Made by a program: the position numbers and the translations under genes. Below the pieces are notes generated by a model. That model worked only from the letters and a program-made list of their open reading frames with translations, was not told the origin of the DNA and did not search any database. Below are positions 48,786 to 60,972 of a stretch of DNA of 64,000 nucleotides, in pieces (within the stretch, counting starts at the first letter, position 1; each line of letters starts with the position of its first letter). Source of the stretch: Mallotus nudiflorus (Eukaryota > Streptophyta > Magnoliopsida > Malpighiales > Euphorbiaceae); the NCBI GenBank assembly GCA_947683625.1, contig CANTUR010000893.1, positions 186,001 to 250,000 of the forward strand, read 5' to 3'.

Positions 48786-50933
48786 TGTAGACGGCGGGAT
48801 TCAGTGCACATCCAAGATTTTAACAACCGTAACACTGTTTGAGCTCGGGCTCTAGAGAACACATTAACCACTGTCACAAAGACATGGCGTGGAGATGAGG
48901 AGTCGCCACCCAGGGTAATAACTGTGACAAATCAAAAAGGTGGTACTCGATTCCCTAAAAGAAAGCTAGCACCACAACCAGGAGGTTCTTGATACGAAAT
49001 ACCAACTTCTTTTAGTCTTGTGTTCATTTAGAATTACTTTATGAATTATTATCTTATTCTCTATTTACATGCATTTTCATATAAACCCTAAAAACAATCA
49101 ACTCCAAGGCAAACTAGTCATGAAATATACAAGTAAATAATGTATTCAATAGATCACATAATCCCTAAGTTAGTCTAACCTACATGGGCTTTAAATAAAT
49201 GAGTTAAATCTACATGTTTTAAATTATAAGTGAACCTAAAGACCTAATTCCTTTTTATTTTAATTAAATGAACCTATGTCTATGTATTTTAAATCTAAAA
49301 ATAACCCTAAATCTATAAATTATGGAATATTTAAATTAGTGGGCCTAATTGTACATGTTTTAATTAAATAGTGATCTTAAATCTATAAATTATGAAAAAG
49401 GGCTTAAATTAAATGGACTACGTCTAAATTAATTTAATTAAATTAGGTGGGCCTATGTCCAATTAACTAAATGGGCCTAAGGATATTTCTAACCTTAAAT
49501 ATAATTAATTATGGACCTAAAAATATATTTTAATTAATTAAACCTAATTAATTATTAAGTGAGATGGGCTGAAATAAATAAATCAAGACCTAAAGTGGGC
49601 TTAAGGCCCCAAAACACACAAAAATAATAAATAAGCCCAAAAATAAATAAAAACACAAGAAAACAATTAAATAAGATCAAACAAATAATTAAATTAATCC
49701 TTACTAAAACCCTATTTTTTATTAACATGCAATATAAATTAATCTACTTCCTCCGTTGATTTTAAGTAATTACCTAATTGAAACCTAATTTTACTAACCA
49801 ATTAAATAAAAAATAAACAAACAACAATACATGTAATTTTACTATTCCCACTATCGGGGCTATTACATTAATTCATAAAATAGTTAATAAAATAAAAATA
49901 AAGCAATAAATAAAAATAAAGACAATAAAAATAAGAATAAAACCTTAGAAACCAAGTCTCTATAAGGCTTTATCCATAGTCTTCCATGGACATCTCATGG
50001 ATTCATCCCTCCCACTGGATCACCATGCGTTTTCCTCCGTACTCACCAAAATAAAAAGATAAAATTATAATTAATGAATAAATTATGACAATAAGATGAA
50101 AGAAAAAATAATTAATAATACAAAATAAAAAGAAAGAAATAAGAAGAAGATGATGATGCTTATGAATGATTTGGGGTACTCCTCAGATTGATAGTTCACC
50201 GTTCTCGATAAGCCTTTGAATCTTCTTCTTCAAAAATTCTCCACGAATCTTGAATTAATTGTTAAATTAAAAGGAATTTTTTGTAGAAAAAATAACTCAA
50301 AAGAAATAAAATCACGTTTTCTTCTTCTTCTTTCTCTCCTCTTCCCTTTTTTGTTCTCTTTTTTCCTCTTCACTGTCCCTCCTTTTTCTTTTCCTGTTAT
50401 TCTCTCTTTATATAGTGGAACTAGGAAGCCTAGCCCCAATCCTAATGTGATTCTAATTCCTAAAGTATAAGATTAATACTTAAAATTATATTTAGGAAAT
50501 TTAAACCAGTTAGGATTGAGTTAATTAGGAATTTTAAACTAATTAGAACTGAATTAAAAATAGGAAAAGAAAGACGGAAGAATTCAATTCCAATTGAAAT
50601 TACACAATCCCGATCGGAATTTGTGTAATTCCGATCGGAATTATGTAATTCTAACCGGAATTATGTAATTCTGGTTGGAATTATGGAATTCCGACATGTA
50701 TTTTTTTTACATTTAATTACAAAAAAAACCCCTAGAAGAATTTAAATTTTGCAATTAGGTCCTTAAAAAATCTTACAATTAAGTCCCTGAAAACATTACA
50801 TCCTTCCTTTAAAAGCTTCATTTAAACCTTTAGAATTTTAAAGATTAAGTATTGAAGACCTATTCATCGTATTTTCATCACTGGAGTCCTTTGCTCCATC
50901 CATAACACATCATCCCGAAATTGGGTGTCTACA
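48786..50933 (-). repeat. 5' LTR of element C
   Basis: Minus strand from TGTAGACACCCAATTTCGGG (50933) to CCGTCTACA (48786), 2148 bp, complete. A promoter box TATATAAAG (minus strand) lies about 520 bp in. GATCGG palindromes lie at 50585-50695 between LTR start and promoter. The right flank is ATGGAAGAGC of D's gag. Confidence 0.9.
50405..50416 (-). promoter_or_regulatory. LTR promoter TATA box of element C
   Basis: Minus strand reads ACTATATAAAGA, conserved at the same LTR position in E (19362), F (23574) and C's 3' LTR (37176). It is the likely start point for genomic RNA. Confidence 0.6.
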
Positions 50934-52230
50934 ATGGAAGAGCTTATTAAAGGATAAGGAATGGGATATTCTTTTGACTTTGATGACATGCTACAAATGA
51001 AGGGAGATAAGTTGCCCAAAAAATTCAAAATGCCTCAACAATAGAAATTTGATGAGAGAGGAGACCCTAGAATTCATTTAAGTCAATACACCATAACCAT
51101 GAGCACTACTAAAGCACCATTGTCAGTAGCTGCTAGGCTATTTGTACTGTCACTGGAGGGAATGGCTATAAACTGGTAACATGGGTTAGAAAAGTTTGTT
51201 AGGGCTGACTGGAAAGAACTATGTACTGTATTCTTAAAACAATATGATTATAACACCCAATTGGAAGTGTCAATTAGGGATTTGGAGTTGACTAAGCAAA
51301 AACCTAATGAATCCTTTTCTGATTTCCTCACCATATTCATGAATAAAGCAGGACTGATGAAAAATAAAATGGCTAAAAAAGATCAAATTAGGATGATTGT
51401 TCATAATGTATCACCTAATTTGGTCAAAAGACTGCAAATGATGAACCCAAAAACCTTTATAGACCTGTATGATGATGTTCTACAAGCTGAAGAGATAAAG
51501 AATGAGAAAAAAAAGAGTTCTAGAAGCACAGTAACCCGAAATTACTCAACTGGGGGCACACAACAGTGGAGCACTAGCCGGATTGTGGAGGTACGTGCAG
51601 TTCAGCAACCCTGAAGGTTCTCCAACTTTAACCAACCACTCTTCAAAGTCCTAAAGAGACTAATCCAAAAAGGCCTACTCCGACCCTTAACCTTTTCCAA
51701 GCCACCAAACCCAAATGTCCCTAGTTTTTACCCTAATAGTTACTATAAATTCCACCAAGCTGCTTGCCATCCCACAGACAATTGTATCCGCCTAAAACAT
51801 GAGATCTAAATCCTAATAGACTCCTAAAAAATCCAACTCTAACCCAAACACCAAAAACAACCCTTTCCCAAACTACTGAAATGTTCCACCACCAGCCACC
51901 ATGATGATCAACTCAAGGGTTAGCGAAGAAGAAGTGCTAAGCTCCTTCGACAACCTCAACTCTATACCCAATGGAGAACCTTTCGAGCAGTCACCAAAAA
52001 GAGCAGAAGACTTATTGGGTCAGCCTTCAAGAAAGTTCGACTATAAGGTGTTTTATACTAAACCACCTTCTTCAAGAAATTTTAATGATAAGTTTATTGT
52101 GCCTACAGGATGGGAGGATGAGTTTGATGATGAGAAGCTACTAAACAAAAAAGAAAAATGCACATTTGAGGTATAGGAAGATGAAGTCAAAGAGACAATT
52201 GGCAAACAGATGCAAGAATAATTGTTATGT
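50934..52230 (+). pseudogene. gag: gag of element D (3' two thirds) and linker
   Basis: Begins inside gag at the codons for MEELIKG, exactly where the opposite-strand complex inserted. It continues MGYSFDFDDML, LEGMAINW, RDLELTKQKPNESFSDF, a basic tail and, after a frameshift, MMINSRVSEEEV, LLGQPSRKFDYKVFYT and WEDEFDDEKL (51901-52176). It then joins at EKCTFEV to IGKQMQE and an LLCQPPQGQPL remnant of the post-protease linker. No protease. The N-terminal third was lost with the 17905 junction. Confidence 0.75.
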
Positions 52231-52660
52231 CAACCACCTCAAGGACAACCACTATAAGACTCAACATTCTTAGCATCTAGAATAGGAAATAAAATTTCTC
52301 ATTGTCTTCTTTGAATAAAATTTTAGTTTCTATTTTTTTTAATGATCGATGATATAAATTCTAATTATGCTTACTTATGTAATCCTGATAGTTCTGTGCA
52401 TTATAATTTAAATCAATATGTTTGACATAAATTTAATTCAATTAGATTCACTCAGCATAGGCACAAATGGAAATTCAAATAACATACATATATCACATGA
52501 TGTAACTTCTGAAGATAGGAAATGTGAGAAAAAAAATAAAAAGAGAAAAAAGAACATTAAGGTAAAAATTAAAGAGGAAAATTCATGACTGACTAATAAC
52601 ATGAGTTATATCATGTGATGTAAAGAATGTTCTCATTTTTGCCCTAATGAATGATTAAAA
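52231..52660 (+). other. Linker remnant joined to post-integrase sequence, element D
   Basis: 52330-52520 matches the linker before RT in C (QLDSL.MGTN-type text, then a TCACATGATGTAACTTC block). At about 52525 it changes into an A-rich stretch and then text that lies after integrase in C (ATGTGATGTAA..AATGTTCTCATTTTTGCC). RT, RNase H and integrase are absent. The same junction occurs in F near 28460. Confidence 0.6.
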
Positions 52661-54780
52661 TTGAATTTTAAATTTTTGTTCAAACATTGCATATTGGTCT
52701 TTATCATACCACATAAGTATCTGAATGGAAAAACAATACATGATGAAAGCTAAATCAGAGCTATTAGGATCATGCATGTTATGCATAACATGCATACAAT
52801 TGCATACATTTGTTGTGAAATACTTTCTTTGCATAATAAAGTCTTTGAGCCTAGTCAAGATTGTCCAAACACTTTGCTACATTCAAGAATAGCATTGTAA
52901 AAGTGCAGGAAAGTAGTCAGAGTATTCACAGGTAAAGCATCTGAAGGAATGAAAATAAAAGGAGTGACATTACCAAGAAGCATCATCCTGGTGACCTCGA
53001 GAGGTTGGATAAGACTTTCAAGCTCCTCAAACTCAGTATCCATCTCCATAGTCTCATCGGGAGCATCATTTGGAATATCTCTCTACAACAGTTAGACCAT
53101 TGTAGGCTGTGGAATATGGTAACAAGAAGGTCCAACATGTCAGCGATACATGTGCTCGGCCCTAAAGAGGGAAGAATGCACTCAAAACTTAAGACGAATG
53201 CACTCTGAAGACTTCTTTAATAGTGAAATAAAAACCTCTAACTCCTAAATCTTTTCTTTTACAAGAAATATTGGGAAGAGGAATGAGGCCCTTTACCATA
53301 TCATCAATATTCATCCTAAAGCCACAACCTCAATAATAGAATATCACAACCCTGCAATCAAAGACATCATGATTAAAACGGAAGAATGTACTCAAAACTT
53401 AGGATAAATGCACTCTAAAAAATTCTTTGATTATGAAATAAAAATCTCTAACTCATAAATCTTCTCTTTTACAGGAAATGTTAGGAAGAGGAATGATTGA
53501 GCCTTCTACTATAGCATCAACGGAATAAAACCACAACTTCGATGGTAGAATATTGTGACCCTGCGACTAGAGACATCATCACCACAATCAAAAAGGGAAG
53601 AATTCAAAAGAATAACATTGCATTTTGATAAAATTTCTTCACTTACAAATAAACCATACTAACTTATGGTATTTTGTGTAGGGAAAATAAAAGAGAACAA
53701 AGAAGAGGAAAGGAATTGATACATCAATAAGAATGACTAGGATAGCAAATTCCAATCACTCATCAAAATCTCACTCTGTGTGACAAACAGCCTAATAAAT
53801 AACAAAGGGAATTAGTATAACTCTATCTATTTTGATTCTACAATAAAGTACAAAGAAAATTAATAAAATTGAGAGTAAATTTATCCACTTCATTATATCA
53901 TGTGTGAAAACTTATCTCATGACCTTTGATTTTAGTGGCTTTCTTTTACTAGCCTCGCAGAATTCAGATGTCTTGTTGACAGTTCTATAATGAGAGTTTC
54001 TAAAACTCTATTCAATCTAATGCTTACTTTACACCCAAACCAGGGGAAGAATATGCAAAAATAAAATCTATGGACTTGTAGTATAAATTGGTTGAATTTC
54101 AAACTTTCATTTTAGTCTTTTGAATAATAAATGTACATATAATCTACTCTAATGCTCAGAAATGAGTACAAGTACAAATCCCTCAATGGTATCCACGCTG
54201 AGTAATACGAGAAAGGCGAGGGAATATTAAGAAGAGAATCAGAATAAGAGCAAGCATAATGTACTCTAATGCCCAAAAATAAACAAGAGTATCAATGAGA
54301 ACCCTTGGCGGTATCCACGCTGAGGAATATAAGAAAGGCAGGGGAATACTAAAAAAGGACCCACGTTAAAAAAAACTTGCTCTATTTACTTCAATGCTCT
54401 ATAAGAGTATAAATATCCAAAGGACCTTTCCAATGGTATCCACGCTGAGTAATATGAGCAAGGCGGGGGAATACTTGGATAAGGAAGAAAAGCACAAAAA
54501 TAATTCAAAGACTGTGTTAATACTCCGAATTCAATATTTTTATGCTTAATTTCCATAAGTTTTGTTTAGCAAATTCTCCCTAAAATTAGGTGTGGAAGTA
54601 AGCTCTTCACTTGGTAAAAGATACATTCTCAGCATAAAATAGTTAATGATGCCTCTGACCTTTACAAATGACAAATAAGTTATAGTCATGAAAATCAAAA
54701 ATAGTGAGATTTGTTAAGTGCATGCTATCTCATGATAAAAGGATGAATTTTCTCATAAATTTTCAACATTATAATGTACT
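52640..54780 (-). pseudogene. Antisense gene remnants of element D
   Basis: Homologous in inverted orientation to F 25800-28260. Exon-like pieces on the minus strand: LESLIQPLEVTRMMLLGNV and FLHFYNAILECSKVFGQ (53049-52855), followed by CNCMHVMHNMHDPN (52858-52655). An acceptor-like CCCTCTTTAG before GGCCGAGC lies near 53165. No domain recognised; probably a decayed second antisense gene. Confidence 0.4.
54180..54485. repeat. Three-copy ~122-bp repeat in element D
   Basis: GGTATCCACGCTGAG starts near 54188, 54310 and 54434, each followed by a GGCGAGG/GGCGGGG piece. It is the inverted counterpart of 26111-26470 in F. Confidence 0.75.
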
Positions 54781-54912
54781 TTTATACATTCATCATGGTT
54801 GAAACTAACTTCAATAAGTCTGCAGGAATTCTAAATCCATAAGGAAGTGCATCCAACTTGTAGAGTTGGTTAACATAGTAGTATGATAGAAAAATCTGAT
54901 AGCCTAAATCAG

Positions 54913-57563
54913 TCATCCTGAGCTCTAGAATCCGGCCATAGGCTCCATCCTCTGGTAGAGTCATCATAATGAAAGATGTCCAGAGGTTTGATAGAAGAAG
55001 TCCTAGCACTGTAAGGATCAATGCCCAAACCTACAAGCTATCGGCGAAGCATCTCAATCTCGTGTTCCAGACCGATCGAGCAGCTCTGTACACATAAAAA
55101 ACACATCATGTGCATTCATGCATAGCGTGCATACATTTGCATCTTTATTGTACATATACTTACCTTCCAACTATCTATAACCTGCATAGTGAATAACCTC
55201 TAAGATGAGGCGAGTCCATGTAAATACTCCACCTGTGTCCAAGGGACCTGTTTTAAGTGTATAGATTACATAGGAAAAAAGTTAAAAAAACTCACATGAG
55301 AGGCATCTGTGGGAGGAAAGATAGAAATCTGAGCATCACTAAAATGCATCTATTGCTTGATTAGAGTTTGAACAGTAGGAGCCCAGTAGAACATGGACTT
55401 ATTTGGAAGCGAGATATCACCAAGGGTAATGCTCACAAAAGCACCATCGCGATGAGTCCTAACATGTTAAGTATGATGAACAGGACTAGGTCTAGGCTCA
55501 AGACTCTCAATATCAAGAGCAACCTCAGTCTCTAGAGCAATCTCAGTCTCCTTATCTACATCAATAGAAGAACGAACCTCCTCAAACTGTAAAGAGAAGT
55601 AGTGATTCATAGGTTCTGGAAGTAAAAGCTAAAATAATAAGAAATTACCTTATAATCATCAATGGGAACATGCTCCAAGAGGCTTTCATGGATAAACTAC
55701 TGATAATGTCGAGAACGCTCAAGAAAATTTAAGGCAGCATATCCCTGTAGTGCATCCCTCAGCTCTGAACCTATAAGATACGAGCTACAGAGCATAGAGG
55801 AAGGGACATCAGATTGAATGCAACGTTAAGAAGGGTCAAAAGACCAGCGATACACTCACTCCCCTAAATACCACATCAAACAGCCATAACCAGAGAGCAG
55901 GATCCTCATAGGCTCAAGGCGAACTACAACTGCCATGAAATCATATCGCTGGATGTCCTCAGCACCCTCCAACCAGTCAGAGTTTATCTGTAATTTATGT
56001 AAATTAAGTTTAATCTCTATTAAACTGTAACATACTAATGATTTTATTTTTTCTTACCAGGTGCCACTCGACAGTGTTCAGCTGATCAGGATACGTCTGT
56101 AAAGTATTTCTGTTGCTAGTAAGGCGGGAAGAACCCCATCTAATCATCTGAGGAAAGATAATATTAGAACTGATAGCATCAAAGCCTCGAATCAACCCGA
56201 TCTCTATGCTCCAAATCTAAAAGAAAGAGAACATATCAGAAAAAGGCAAAGAAAAGCAAGACTATATATATTAAAGGAAGGAGAACATACATACAAGACA
56301 TGCCAAAAGCCACACATCGTGACAATACCTCTACAGACAGTGTCCAGTCTGTAATAAATATAAATGAGTGTAACAGATCCCTAATCTAATATGGCAACTC
56401 GATCCAAGTTATGAAGAGGACCCAACAGAGCAACACTGACCTCATGACCAATCTCATAAAAGAGGGTCGTGCGTAATAATATCAAAAGGAAACACCTCAC
56501 CTTATAGATAATCTGATGAGGAGTAGAAATAGGAAGGCATCTAAATCCCTCAACTAAGGATGAAAGAAGAACATTCTTTCGATTCTTCCACGCTGGAGCG
56601 AACCTAATCAAATCTCGCATGTACTGACTTCGTGCATGCTCTGGAAGACTACTATTGCTAACGTCAAATGGAACTGGGGATCCTCCAAAGGCAATCCTGA
56701 TGATAGCAGAGAAACTTATAGGTGAAACAGTCAGCTCACCCACACGAGTATGAAAAGTGTGGGTAGCATCCATCCATCACTTGATAAAAGCGAACAAAGA
56801 GTAATAGTCAGACCGGCCTCGAACAGTCAGAAGTGCAGTAATGAAATGTCTGAATCCGGAGGCCCAAATCAAACATGTCACCTGCTCCGGCAATCCATGA
56901 AATAATTCCCGAGCTAGATTGAAACAACCCGTGAACTTCATCGGATGCTATCTTAATTTCAAAATAATAATTAATTAATTAAAAGATTAATTAATTAATC
57001 AAAGAATTTAAATTGAAGGATTTGATTAGTTAATTAATTAATTAATTAATTAACCCTTAAAAGTTAAAAAAAAATTAGAGTTAATCGTAGATTACCAACC
57101 GGCAATCTAGAATGTTGATCGGCATTCCAAATTGCCGATCGACAATCTACTATGCCGATCGGCATTAACCTGGCCAATCGAAAATCTAGAATTTTGACCG
57201 GAATTCCAAACATCCGATCAGTCATTTGGACAACCCAGAGGCTAAATTTCATATTTTCAGAGTTTAATTCAATTTTATCATGCATTTTCATGTTAATTCT
57301 AAATAATATACATGTTAATCTCTACTCTGAAACTAACTCTGATTACTAATTATACAGGTGATATTTTTGCATAAATAAACAAAAACAAGAAAAGTTGTCT
57401 CATTACCCACATCTCTGCACCTGTGGGTATGTAAATGAGTCAAAGGAAAGATAGTTGAGTCTTCTCAAAGTCCAATATCATTCTGAGGAAAACGAGGAGG
57501 TAGAATCCTCTGACATTCTAAAGTCTCAACTCCTTCATGTTGTCCGTGTGATAAGGAGGCCAT
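54913..57563 (-). pseudogene. Antisense intron-containing PMD gene of element D
   Basis: The fullest copy. Exon 1 from ATG 57563: MASLSHGQ, FPQNDIGLRED and FPLTHLHTHRC. An intron with GATCGG palindromes (57085-57225) follows. Exon 2 (about 56940-56520) holds the PMD start: GFRHFITALL, RGRSDYYSLFAF, WMDATHTFHTRVGELTV, GIAFGG-like text. Then SLDT/YRLDTVCRGIVTMCGF (56350-56290), an exon with IGLIRGFDAI, RWGSSRL and LNTVEWHL (56215-56060), a donor GTAAGAAAAA, and text matching GYAA..LERSRHYQ (about 55720). The last exon has LEHEIEMLRR and ends at TGA 54913. Order and motifs match C and E, so one ancestral gene with the same introns underlies all three. Stops are present. PMD proteins are linked to transposons and to silencing in plants; the role here is not known. 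Confidence 0.65.
57085..57230. repeat. GATCGG palindrome cluster in the PMD-gene intron (element D)
   Basis: Repeated half-palindromes GCCGATCGGCAT, GTTGATCGGCATT, GCCGATCGACAATC and TTGACCGGAATTCC at irregular 20-25 bp steps. Similar clusters lie in PMD-gene introns of E (21225-21360, 22360-22470) and in every Tat LTR of the window. Confidence 0.65.
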
Positions 57564-57696
57564 AAGATCAGACGGATTGCAAATCGGACGACAAATGGTC
57601 AAAAAATCAAGAAAAGAAAAATCAAAATCAATTGGAAGGAAAAAGAAGAAAAGAATAGGAAAAGAAGGGAAGTGGTCAATAAAAGGAATGGGAAGC

Positions 57697-57708
57697 ATAT
57701 ATAAAATA
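57697..57708 (-). promoter_or_regulatory. TATA box of the antisense PMD gene (element D)
   Basis: Minus strand TTTTATATATGC, about 135 bp before the ATG, at the position of the boxes in E and C. Confidence 0.5.
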
Positions 57709-57719
57709 GAAAATATTCA

Positions 57720-58080
57720 TTTTAATCCTTCCAATTTACTTACATTTTTATCCATCTTTTCTTTCTTGCAATTTGGTCTATAATTGCATTCGAATTAGGA
57801 ACATGTTCCTAATTAAATCATGACATTCATCAAATTAATAATTCATTGAATTATTAAAACTGCATAATCAATTAGTGATTCTGAATTTTTTTCCAAGTAC
57901 AAAATACATAACAAGATTACAAAATTCATTTTTTTTATTTTACATGCATCATTTCAATCAAAGGATTCATATGTTGCACAGTAGCTATGATATGAATTTC
58001 AAATGATTATGTTATGTGCTACAAGTAGTTATAACCTTTATTATGTTATGTACTGCATAGCATTTATGACATAAACTTTC
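57720..58080. other. Spacer between PMD promoter and tandem array, element D
   Basis: AT-rich, no gene. It corresponds to the spacer before the PMD promoter in C and E. Confidence 0.4.
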
Positions 58081-58750
58081 AAGTTCATCAGTGTTAGACG
58101 TTCCATAAGAACTATAGCAGATTTTCAATTCAACTTCACTAGACGTCCCACAAGGAATATAGTGTACATCGTTAGACGTCCCACAGGGAATATAATAAAA
58201 TTCATCGGTGCTAGACGTTCTACAGGAATGATAACAAGTTTTCAATTCATTATCACTAGACGTCCCACAGGGAATATAATGAAATTCATTACTGTTAAAC
58301 GTTCTACGGGAACAATAGCAGATTTCTAATTCAACTTCACTAGACATCCTACAGGGAATACAATGTACATCGTTAGACGTCCCATAGGGAATATAATGAA
58401 TTTCATCGGTGCTAGACGTTCCACAGGAACTATAGCAGATTTTCAATTCAATTTCACTAGATGTCCCATAGGGAATATATTGTGCTTCGTTAGACGTCCC
58501 ACCGAAAATATAATAAAATTCATCAGTGCAAGACGTTCCACAGGAACTAGAGCAAGTTTTCAATTTATCATCACTAGACGTCCCACAGGGAATATAGTGT
58601 GCACCATTAGATGTCCCATAAGGAATATAATGAAATTCATCATTGCTAGACGTTCCACAGGAACTATCGTAAGTTTTCAATTTATCATCACTAAACGTCC
58701 CACATGGAATATAGCAAAACTCATTTGCATAAAGTCCACTAGACATTCAG
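58080..58750. repeat. 117-bp tandem array in the 3' UTR of element D
   Basis: TTCATC starts at 58402, 58519 and 58636 give a 117-bp step. Each unit has three sub-repeats around AGACGTCCCACAGGGAATAT. One unit near 58285 is short. The sequence is unrelated to the ACTCGGTCGTA arrays of E, F and C, although it has the same place and nearly the same period. The 244-codon minus-strand frame through it exists because 117 is divisible by three. Confidence 0.85.
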
Positions 58751-58902
58751 TAGGAAATATAGTCAGACTTGTCAAACATTACACTTTGCTCAGCAATTTG
58801 AGCATCAATCTATCATTTAGGATATAATCAAGTGTCCTAATTTCTTTCTTTCGAAATGTGTGCTTTTATTACTTTGCTGCAATTTGTCAAGCAAACAGCG
58901 AC

Positions 58903-58915
58903 AAAGGGGGGCAAG
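58903..58915 (+). other. Polypurine tract of element D
   Basis: AAAGGGGGGCAAG directly before the LTR start at 58916. Confidence 0.85.
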
Positions 58916-60972
58916 TGTAAGCACCCAATTTCGGGATGCAATTGTGCATAATTGTGACGTAAGCCCCTATGATGAAATTTATTCAAAAATTGAACTTGGT
59001 TGTCGATTTTCTACACTTTAGGGACTAAATTGTAACATTTTTAGGATTTGATTACAAGGAAGTCAATTTTTTAGGAGTCTTTTGGTAGTTAAAAGTTTAA
59101 CTACCAAAAGACATTTAATGTCGATCGGCATTGGTGCAATATCGACTCGTAAAAGTCCCGTTTTTTTATTTTTCGTGTATTTCTTCTTATTTTTGTCAAT
59201 TTTTTCAATGTTTTGATTGGTTAAAAAGTTAATTTTACTATTATTATTATCTGATGAAAATTTCAACGCATTCAAAATGTGTAATAGCTTTCAAAAATCA
59301 AAATTCTTATCAGTTTATTTTGGAAGAGATGAGCATTCCTACAAATTTGGGAAGTCAATACGCACAGACTCTGCTTTAAAAAGCAAAGAGTCTGAATGCA
59401 TGCAAGGGGCTGGAGACTCATACACACAGACTAAAAAAAGATCAAAAAAAAAACATAGAGACACACACAGACGCGAAGAACACCTCACACACACCCTTGT
59501 CTTTTAAAACTCTAATTTTGGATTCTGTCAGTGTCTTTAAATGCAATCAAATCCCAGTCCAGAATCAAATCAATACTGAGTCAATTTTAATGGTGAAATC
59601 CAATTTGAGGGGCTATCTCAAAGCATTTGCATAAGATCTAAAATCATCAGTGTTCTTTTCTATTCTATTTTTTTATGATTTTTATTTAGTTATTGTTTTG
59701 ATTATTCAATTTCACTACTAATATGATTATTTCTGTGTTTTTGTTTTGATGTGCGAATATGGATTGAGGAGGATATTGCCTGTGTTTAGACGAATAAAAG
59801 ATCCATGGAATGCCATAGAATAACCTGTACTATTTTTCAGTAGATATTAGGGTTTTAATTTTCATTTTACATTTATGTGTTCTGTGTAGTTATTTTAATT
59901 TATGGGTGTATAATTGTTTAATTTTAATTTTTGTACGTAGTTTGTAATAGCCCCAGTAGTGGGAATAGTGAAACATTTAATTTTTTACGTTTAAAATCAA
60001 TTAGTAATTAGGTTCAACTGGGTAAAAATCAATTAAAATCAATGGTGGCAATAGCTTAATTTAGGGTTTGCATGTAATTAATTTAGGGTTTCTATAATAT
60101 CACTAAAATGTATGTTTGATCTTTTTTTAATGTTTTATTTATTTTGGGTTGTGTTTTTGGGTTTTTATATTATTTTGGGTCCCAAGCCCATGCTTAGGTC
60201 TAACTCACTTTTAATAAGCTTAAAAAAATGGCTTAAGACTTTAAATAATTAAAACCAACTTAGGCCCATTAGGTTAATTAGATTTTAGGCCCACTTAGTT
60301 AATTAAAACTTGTTTAGACTTGGCTCAGCCCACTTAATTTCATTTCTTTTAAAATAAATAGACCTAAGCCTACTTCTCATTTTAAATAAAAACCAAGTTA
60401 GACTTAGGCCCACTAATTTAACTTTCCTTTAAAATTTAATAGACTTAAGCCCATTCCTTAGACAAACTAAAATAAATAGATCTAGGCTCACTAATTAATA
60501 AAAAATGTAGGCCCACCTTTAATCCATTTCTCACTTGTAAATAAAATGTAAATCTAGCTAACTTTTTAATAAAATTAACATAGTTTAGACTCAGGGACAA
60601 CACGATCTTAAGTGCATTTTTTATGTGTAATTTTATTGACTAGATGCTTAGGGTTAGATGGATGTCAAATAGGGTTTAAATAAAATTGCATGTAATTAGA
60701 GGATGATATAATCATTTATAAAATTATTCTAAATGAACACAAGACTAAGAGAAGTTAGTATTCCGTTCCCAGAATCTCTTGGTTGTGGTGCTAACTTTCT
60801 TTTAGAGAATCGAGTACCACCAATCAAATTGTCTCAATTATTACCCTGGGTGGCGACTCCTCTTCTCCACGCTATGACTTTATGACATAGTAGTGTGTTC
60901 CCTAAGGCCCTAAGCTTAAACAATGTCGTGGTTGCTAAAATCTTGGACGCGCGCTAAAACCCACCGTCTACA
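58916..60972 (+). repeat. 3' LTR of element D
   Basis: TGTAAGCACCC to CCGTCTACA, 2057 bp, complete, followed by target duplication ACACC. GATCGGCATT palindromes lie at about 59115-59130. It differs from the E/C LTR type over most of its length but shares the terminal boxes (CTTTCTTTTAGAGAATCGAG, CTCCACGCTATG). Confidence 0.9.

Larger units (their letters stand above)
32342..50933 (-). mobile_element. Tat element 'C', most complete copy, reverse strand
   Basis: From 50933 downward: 5' LTR, primer site, leader with upstream ORF, gag-protease in one frame, linker, RT, RNase H, archaeal-type RNase H, integrase, then two antisense genes, the 118-bp array, polypurine tract and 3' LTR. About 15.4 kb without the nested solo LTR. 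All coding domains are present but carry stops and frameshifts. Its right flank (ATGGA, 50934) lies in D's gag; the left flank is not D sequence and no target duplication is found. Confidence 0.8.

Noticed and set aside
58012..58746. 244-codon open frame on the minus strand with repeated cysteine-containing units
   Set aside because: It lies wholly in the 117-bp tandem array; 117 is a multiple of three, so a frame stays open by arithmetic. No start context, and the array is in the 3' UTR.
59217..59507. Conserved frame also present at 16275-16526
   Set aside because: Both lie at the same place in the two LTRs of element D, so the likeness is LTR identity and not coding constraint; changes are spread evenly over codons.
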